A stretch of DNA of 45,871 nucleotides, from contig NZ_JADDOJ010000028.1 in the NCBI RefSeq assembly GCF_015159745.1, positions 1-45,871 on the forward strand. The letters run 5' to 3'. Both the position numbers and the translations under genes were made by a program. This DNA comes from Ramlibacter aquaticus. GTDB lineage: Bacteria; Pseudomonadota; Gammaproteobacteria; Burkholderiales; Burkholderiaceae_C. The notes under the pieces were generated by a model, which made no database searches, was not told the DNA's origin, and worked only from the letters and a program-made list of their open reading frames with translations. Shown piece by piece: positions 41,755-45,871 of this stretch (position 1 is the stretch's first letter; the number at the start of each line of letters is the position of its first letter).

Positions 41755-43194
41755 ATGACCTACCCTAACACCCAGCTCTTCATCGCCGGCCAGTGGCAGG
41801 ACGCCGCCGACGGCCGCACCCTGGCCGTGCACAACCCGGCCACCGGCAAGGAGATCGGCCGCGTGGCCCACGCCGGCATCGCCGACCTGGACCGTGCGCT
41901 GGCGGCCGCGCAGCAGGGCTTCGAGGCCTGGCGCGACGTGCCGGCCGCCGAGCGCGCCAAGCTGATGCGCCGCGCCGCCGGCCTGATGCGCGAGCGCGCC
42001 GGCGAGATCGCCGCCGTGCTGACGCAGGAACAGGGCAAGCCCCTGGCCGAGGCCAAGGGCGAGGCCCTGGCCGCCGCCGACATCATCGAGTGGTTCGCCG
42101 ACGAGGGCCAGCGTGTCTACGGCCGCCTGGTGCCCTCGCGCTGGAACCTGGCACATCGCCAGATGGTGGTGAAGGACCCGGTGGGCCCGGTGGCCGCGTT
42201 CACGCCCTGGAACTTCCCGATCAACCAGGTGGTGCGCAAGATGGCCGCGGCCCTGGCCACCGGCTGCTCCATGATCGTGAAGGCGCCGGAGGAGACGCCG
42301 GCCGCGCCCGCCGCGCTGATCCGCGCCTTTGCCGACGCCGGCCTGCCTGCCGGCGTGCTGGGCCTGGTCTACGGCACGCCCGCCGAGATCTCGCAGTACC
42401 TGATCCCGCACCCGGTGATCCGCAAGATCACCTTCACCGGCTCCACCCCGGTGGGCAAGCAGCTCGCCGCCCTGGCCGGCCAGCACATGAAGCGCGCCAC
42501 CATGGAGCTGGGCGGCCATGCGCCCGTCATCGTCTGCGAGGACGCCGACATCGCGCTGGCCGTGAAAGCCGCCGGCGCAGCCAAGTTCCGCAACGCGGGG
42601 CAGGTCTGCATCTCGCCGACCCGCTTCCTGGTGCACGAGAGCGTGAAGGCCGAGTTCGCGCAGGCGCTGGCCCGGCACGCGGCCTCGCTCAAGGTCGGCG
42701 ACGGCCTCACCGACGGTGTGCAGATGGGCCCGCTGGCCAACCCGCGCCGCCTGACGGCCATGGCCGAATTCACCCGCGACGCGGTGGAGCGTGGCGCCCA
42801 GGTGGCGCACGGCGGCGAGCGCATCGGCGACGCCGGCAACTTCTGGCAGCCCACGGTGCTGACCGACGTGCCGCTGGACGCGCGCGTGTTCAACGACGAG
42901 CCTTTCGGCCCCATGGCCGCCGTCCGCGGCTTCGAGCGCCTGGAGGATGCGATCGCCGAGGCCAACCGCCTGCCCTACGGCCTGGCGGGCTATGCCTTCA
43001 CGCGCTCGCTGAAGAACGCCGACCTGCTGACGCGGCGCGTCGAGGTCGGCATGCTGTGGGTCAACATGCCCGCCATGCCCTCGGCCGAGATGCCCTTCGG
43101 CGGCATCAAGGACTCGGGCTACGGCTCCGAAGGCGGCCCGGAGGCCATGGAGGCCTACCTCAACACCCGCGCGGTGACCATCGCCAACGTCTGA
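41755..43194 (+). CDS. NAD(P)-dependent aldehyde dehydrogenase (succinate-semialdehyde dehydrogenase-like)
   Basis: The 479-residue enzyme oxidises an aldehyde to its acid. The catalytic residues are visible: Glu251 in [11 protein letters not shown] and Cys285 in [11 protein letters not shown], with the NAD loop [11 protein letters not shown] and Asn153 in TPWNFP. The closest recognisable class is GabD-like. The ATG at 41755 gives the family N-terminus [14 protein letters not shown]; an earlier ATG at 41707 is less likely. It is divergent from the TetR operon and shares its operator region, so it may form the acid that the operon degrades (for example citronellal or geranial to the acid). That link is inference. 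Confidence 0.93.
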   Translation: MTYPNTQLFIAGQWQDAADGRTLAVHNPATGKEIGRVAHAGIADLDRALAAAQQGFEAWRDVPAAERAKLMRRAAGLMRERAGEIAAVLTQEQGKPLAEAKGEALAAADIIEWFADEGQRVYGRLVPSRWNLAHRQMVVKDPVGPVAAFTPWNFPINQVVRKMAAALATGCSMIVKAPEETPAAPAALIRAFADAGLPAGVLGLVYGTPAEISQYLIPHPVIRKITFTGSTPVGKQLAALAGQHMKRATMELGGHAPVIVCEDADIALAVKAAGAAKFRNAGQVCISPTRFLVHESVKAEFAQALARHAASLKVGDGLTDGVQMGPLANPRRLTAMAEFTRDAVERGAQVAHGGERIGDAGNFWQPTVLTDVPLDARVFNDEPFGPMAAVRGFERLEDAIAEANRLPYGLAGYAFTRSLKNADLLTRRVEVGMLWVNMPAMPSAEMPFGGIKDSGYGSEGGPEAMEAYLNTRAVTIANV

Positions 43195-43202
43195 GGCGCC
43201 CT

Positions 43203-43238
43203 GCAGCCCGCGCGCCAGGGGCCAACGCGCAGGGCTGC
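43203..43238 (+). terminator. Hairpin after the aldehyde dehydrogenase gene
   Basis: GCAGCCCGCGCG (43203-43214) pairs with CGCGCAGGGCTGC (43226-43238) with one bulged base and an 11-base loop. It begins 8 bases after the stop codon. No T-run follows, so it may be a factor-dependent end. Confidence 0.45.
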
Positions 43239-43285
43239 GCATGTGCGTCGGCTTGCAATCGACGCGTGGGAGTGCGGCTGACACA

Positions 43286-43534
43286 ATGGCCCGGCCCATG
43301 CAGTCTCATGACAACGACAACAGATCCCGCGGCGACACCGACGGGGCAGACTCCACCCTCACACCCCGCAGCGGCGAAGGCGCCCACAGCGCCCTCGAAG
43401 CCCTGCGCAGGCAACAGGCCCGCAAGCCGGCGACCGTGACCCCCGCGCCGCAGCAGCCGCCGCGTCGCGGCGCGCGCGAGGTCCCACCCCCGCTCCCGGC
43501 GGCCACGCCGAAACCGCCCCTGTCCGAGCCCTGA
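43286..43534 (+). CDS. Possible small hydrophilic protein, unknown
   Basis: The frame encodes 82 residues starting MARPMQSHDNDNRSRGDTDG; a second ATG at 43298 is also possible. It is rich in charged residues at the start, has a short helix-like part (ALEALRRQQARK) and a proline-rich end (PPPLPAATPKPPLSEP). No signal peptide, membrane segment or family was recognised, and no clear ribosome site was seen. It may be a disordered protein of limited distribution, or not a gene. Confidence 0.4.
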   Translation: MARPMQSHDNDNRSRGDTDGADSTLTPRSGEGAHSALEALRRQQARKPATVTPAPQQPPRRGAREVPPPLPAATPKPPLSEP

Positions 43535-43573
43535 ATCGCGCGGGAGGCGGGTGCCGCAGGTCCTGCGCCGCCC

Positions 43574-43610
43574 GGGCTCTCCCGTCACGCACGGGCTCTC
43601 GCCGTCACGC
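43574..43610 (+). repeat. Short tandem direct repeat
   Basis: GGGCTCTCCCGTCACGC (43574-43590) is followed after two bases by GGGCTCTCGCCGTCACGC (43593-43610), identical apart from one inserted G. It lies in the 259-base gap (43535-43793) upstream of the iron genes, about 120 bases before the Fur box. The rest of that gap up to 43728 shows no feature I can name. Confidence 0.6.
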
Positions 43611-43728
43611 CCGAGCGCCCGGCGCGCGCGGGGCATGCCTGGCCGCGCCCGCCCGTCGCCATCCGGCGGCCACGGCCACCGCTGAGCGGGTGCCCGTGCC
43701 GGTTCCATGGGAATTCGTCCGGAGCGGC

Positions 43729-43757
43729 TTGCAAATGAGATTGATTCGCATTAAAGT
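43729..43757 (+). promoter_or_regulatory. Promoter of the iron-uptake genes
   Basis: TTGCAA (43729-43734) and TAAAGT (43752-43757) are separated by 17 bases. Each box matches the sigma-70 consensus at 4 of 6 positions. The Fur box fills the spacer. The start codon of the cupredoxin gene is 36 bases downstream. Confidence 0.55.
43734..43752. promoter_or_regulatory. Fur box
   Basis: AATGAGATT (43734-43742) and ATTCGCATT (43744-43752) form a 9-1-9 imperfect inverted repeat (7 of 9 pairs), the classic layout of the iron repressor site (ATGAGAAT-like core). It lies between the -35 and -10 boxes, so iron-loaded Fur would block transcription. The downstream genes are for iron uptake, which supports the call. 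Confidence 0.8.
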
Positions 43758-43793
43758 TCACCCATCGTTGAACTCACCGCTCGCCCACCCGCC

Positions 43794-44126
43794 ATGCGCT
43801 CCTTCCTCACCCTGGCCTTCGCCACCGCCCTGCTGGGCCTCACCGTGCAGGTGTCGGCCGCCGAGCCCGAAGCCCTGCTGGTCATCAAGGACCACCGCTT
43901 CCAGCCGGCCGAACTGAAGGTGCCCGCCAACCAGCGCATCAAGCTGGTGGTGCACAACCAGGACAGCACGCCCGAGGAGTTCGAGAGCCACACGCTCAAC
44001 CGCGAGAAGGTGGTGCCCGGCGGCGCCAAGGCGACGATCTACGTCGGCCCGCTCAAGCCCGGCCGCTACGAGTTCTACGGCGAATACAACGAGAAGACCG
44101 CGCAAGGCGTGCTGGTCGCCGAGTAA
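43794..44126 (+). CDS. Periplasmic cupredoxin-like iron-transport protein, FtrB type
   Basis: The 110-residue exported protein has a signal peptide MRSFLTLAFATALLGLTVQVSA with cleavage after VSA. The rest is one cupredoxin domain (EALLVIKDHRFQPAELKVPANQRIKLVVHNQDSTPEEFESHTLNREKVV and GPLKPGRYEFYGEYNEKTAQGVLVAE). The usual blue-copper Cys is missing, as in the FtrB/EfeO cupredoxins that work with the FTR1 permease, where the domain is thought to handle iron oxidation or transfer. No clear ribosome site precedes the ATG. It is the first gene after the Fur box and is followed by the FTR1 gene after 24 bases. Confidence 0.88.
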   Translation: MRSFLTLAFATALLGLTVQVSAAEPEALLVIKDHRFQPAELKVPANQRIKLVVHNQDSTPEEFESHTLNREKVVPGGAKATIYVGPLKPGRYEFYGEYNEKTAQGVLVAE

Positions 44127-44150
44127 CGAGAAGCCCGCAGGAGACACGCC

Positions 44151-44981
44151 ATGTTCGCCGCCGCACTCATCGTCTTTCGTGAATCGCTGGAAGCCGCGCT
44201 GTTCGTCGGCATCGTGGCCGCGGCCACCCAGGGGCTGGCCGGCCGTGGCCGCCTGCTCGGCGGCGGGGTGGGCATGGGCGTGCTGGGCGCGATCGTGCTG
44301 GCCATCCTGGCGCCGGTGGTGAGCGGCTGGGCCGATGGCCTGGGCCAGGACTTCGTCAACATCGCGGTGCTCTCGGTCGCCCTGGCGATGCTGCTGTGGC
44401 ACTGCATCTGGGTCGCCGCGCACTCGCGCGAGATGGCGATGGACGCCCGGCGCCTGGGCCAGGAGGTCCAGCAGGGGCAGCGCGCCCCGCTGGCCCTGCT
44501 GGTGGCGGTGGCGCTGGCCGTGCTGCGCGAAGGTGCCGAGACCGTGCTGTTCGTGGGCGGCGCGATCACCGGCAGCGGCAGCGCCACCCCGGCCTCGTCG
44601 ATCGCCCTGGCGGTGCTGGTCGGCCTGGGCCTGGGCGCCTCGGCGGGCTGGCTGATCTACCGCGGCCTGTCGCGCATTCCGGCGCGCCACGTCTTCGCCG
44701 CCACCAACCTGCTGATCGCCGTGCTCGCCGGCTCCATCGCCAGCCAGCTGGTCAAGGCCCTGGCCCAGGCCGGCCTGCTGGAGCGCTGGACCGCCCCCGT
44801 GTGGGACACCTCGGGCGCTCTTTCGCCCGACTCGGCCCTGGGCACGTTGCTGCACGCCCTGGTGGGCTACGACGCCCAGCCTTCCGGCGCGCAGATCGCG
44901 TCCTACGCCGCCGTGCTGGCGCTGATCTGGTTCGGCTCCCGCCTGATGCAGCAGCGCGCCCGCGCGCCGCAGCAGCGCTGA
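44151..44981 (+). CDS. FTR1-family iron permease, FtrC/EfeU type
   Basis: The 276-residue inner-membrane protein has seven predicted helices. The two iron-binding motifs of the family are present: RESLE at residues 10-14 (usual REGLE; Gly is Ser here) and REGAE at 126-130. It moves ferric iron made from ferrous iron outside the membrane. AGGAG precedes the ATG. In Bordetella and Burkholderia the FtrABCD system has this protein as FtrC; here FtrA (P19) and FtrD (ferredoxin) are not adjacent, and an outer-membrane-like protein follows instead. Confidence 0.92.
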   Translation: MFAAALIVFRESLEAALFVGIVAAATQGLAGRGRLLGGGVGMGVLGAIVLAILAPVVSGWADGLGQDFVNIAVLSVALAMLLWHCIWVAAHSREMAMDARRLGQEVQQGQRAPLALLVAVALAVLREGAETVLFVGGAITGSGSATPASSIALAVLVGLGLGASAGWLIYRGLSRIPARHVFAATNLLIAVLAGSIASQLVKALAQAGLLERWTAPVWDTSGALSPDSALGTLLHALVGYDAQPSGAQIASYAAVLALIWFGSRLMQQRARAPQQR

Positions 44982-45019
44982 CCACGCCGCCCCTTTTTTT
45001 CTTTCCCCCGGAGATTCTC

Positions 45020-45772
45020 ATGCGCACCGCCCTGCGGGCGGCGGCCCTGGCCGCCCTTTGCTCGTCCACCCTGGCATCGCTGCCCGCCTTCGCCGGCCCG
45101 GCGGACTATGTCTACAGCCCCATCGTGGAGGAAGGCGAGCGCGAGATCGACTTCAAGGCCGGCACCGCCAAGCTGCGTGACGGCGGCGGCCGCGAGTCGG
45201 CCTACTCGGTCGGCCTGGGCTGGGGCGTGAACAGCTGGTGGTTTACCGAGGTCTATGCCAAGTCGCACAAGGAGCCGGGCGAGAAGGCCGGCTTCGATGC
45301 CTTCGAGTGGGAGAACAAGTTCCAGCTGACCGAGACCGGCAAGTACCCGGTGGACATCGGCCTGATCGTGGAACTGGAGCGCCCGCACGACCGCAGCGAG
45401 GGCTACGAGCTTCGCTGGGGCCCGCTGTTCCAGGCCGACCTCACCAACCGCGTGCAGGCCAACCTGAACATCCTGGTCGAGAAGCACTACCGCGCGGCCG
45501 AGGCCAGCAAGGCCGAACTGGGCTACCAGTGGCAGCTCAAGTACCGCGCCCAGCCGGCCTTCGAGTACGGCCTGCAGGGCTTCGGCGACGTGGGCCCGCT
45601 GTCGAATTGGGAACCGCGCAGCGAACAGCCGCACATCGCCGGTCCGGCCATCTTCGGCAAGCTGCACGTGGCGCCGCACCAGGCCATCTCGTACAACGCG
45701 GGCCTGCTCTTCGGACTGACCCACGGCGCGCCCAGCACCACGCTGCGCATGCAGGCGGAATACGAGTTCTGA
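45020..45772 (+). CDS. Probable outer-membrane beta-barrel protein in the iron operon
   Basis: The 250-residue exported protein has a signal peptide MRTALRAAALAALCSSTLASLPAFA with cleavage before GPADY. The mature part alternates aromatic and polar residues in short strands (SAYSVGLGWGVNSWWFTEVYAKS, YPVDIGLIVELERP, YELRWGPLFQADLTNRVQANLNILVEKHY) and ends in AEYEF with a terminal Phe, the mark of Bam-inserted barrels. The start ATG at 45020 follows GGAG. The gap to the FTR1 gene is 38 bases, so it is probably in the same Fur-controlled transcript. I know no named family; a role in iron entry across the outer membrane is a guess. Confidence 0.82.
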   Translation: MRTALRAAALAALCSSTLASLPAFAGPADYVYSPIVEEGEREIDFKAGTAKLRDGGGRESAYSVGLGWGVNSWWFTEVYAKSHKEPGEKAGFDAFEWENKFQLTETGKYPVDIGLIVELERPHDRSEGYELRWGPLFQADLTNRVQANLNILVEKHYRAAEASKAELGYQWQLKYRAQPAFEYGLQGFGDVGPLSNWEPRSEQPHIAGPAIFGKLHVAPHQAISYNAGLLFGLTHGAPSTTLRMQAEYEF

Positions 45773-45871
45773 GGCCCTGGCGCGACCGTTGCGCCACCGT
45801 CCTACACCGGCGGCGCGGCCGCACCGCTAGAGTCGCAGGGCCTTGCCCCGCCTGCCGATGAAGCGCCCCTC

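Noticed and set aside
43160..43708. A 182-residue minus-strand frame in the gap before the iron genes
   Set aside because: Arg/Pro/Gly-rich without any pattern, overlaps the end of the aldehyde dehydrogenase gene and a terminator-like hairpin; no ribosome site.
45858..45871. ATG near the right edge that could start another gene
   Set aside because: Only four codons are visible (Met-Lys-Arg-Pro), so nothing can be said; the 85 bases before it hold no clear ribosome site.

Overview
The window is about 70% GC and almost fully coding. Gene content and style suggest a betaproteobacterium of the order Burkholderiales, most likely a Comamonadaceae-type genome: a DUF4148 exported protein, many LysR regulators, Liv-type transporters next to acyl-CoA enzymes, GTG/TTG starts and many ATGA or GTGA overlaps. 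That placement comes from pattern recognition, not from a search. No rRNA, tRNA, CRISPR array, insertion sequence or phage gene was recognised, and no gene-free stretch exceeds 300 bases.

Layout, left to right. (1) 1-2993, minus: a periplasmic binding protein without permeases, overlapping a hybrid histidine kinase that runs off the left edge. (2) 3070-9751, minus: malic enzyme maeB, a small unknown protein, and a large DUF1631 protein overlapping a CaiB/BaiF CoA-transferase. (3) 9850-17736: LysR regulator divergent from a DUF4148 protein, an EamA exporter, a FUSC membrane protein, a YXWGXW-type lipoprotein, the HtpX protease, a DUF3025 protein and dihydroorotase pyrC. (4) 17789-22089, minus: a complete glutamate/aspartate ABC transporter (gltIJKL) behind a LysR gene. 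(5) 22187-25770: a GNAT protein coupled to an ABC exporter, a YciA-type thioesterase and a crotonase with an altered active site. (6) 25881-32616, plus: a Liv-type ABC importer (livH, livM, livG, livF, binding protein) with an acyl-CoA ligase inside the operon, closed by a clear terminator; an AI-2E-family permease follows. (7) 33751-41617, minus: a seven-gene operon TetR - SDR - carboxylase beta - acyl-CoA dehydrogenase - biotin carboxylase alpha - acyl-CoA dehydrogenase - thioesterase, divergent from an aldehyde dehydrogenase (41755-43194). (8) 43286-45772, plus: a small doubtful gene, then a Fur-box-controlled ferrous iron unit (cupredoxin, FTR1 permease, probable outer-membrane protein).

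The most interesting part is regions 6 and 7. The carboxylase operon has the order of the Pseudomonas acyclic-terpene (Atu) cluster (R-B-C-D-F). Its beta subunit has glycine where 3-methylcrotonyl-CoA carboxylase has the phenylalanine that blocks long substrates. The TetR promoter carries a 30-bp dyad with 13-bp arms. With the neighbouring importer, acyl-CoA ligase and aldehyde dehydrogenase, this suggests a route for uptake or formation of a branched (isoprenoid-like) acid, CoA activation, dehydrogenation and gamma-carboxylation. The substrate is inferred, not shown. The hydratase and lyase steps are not found in the operon.
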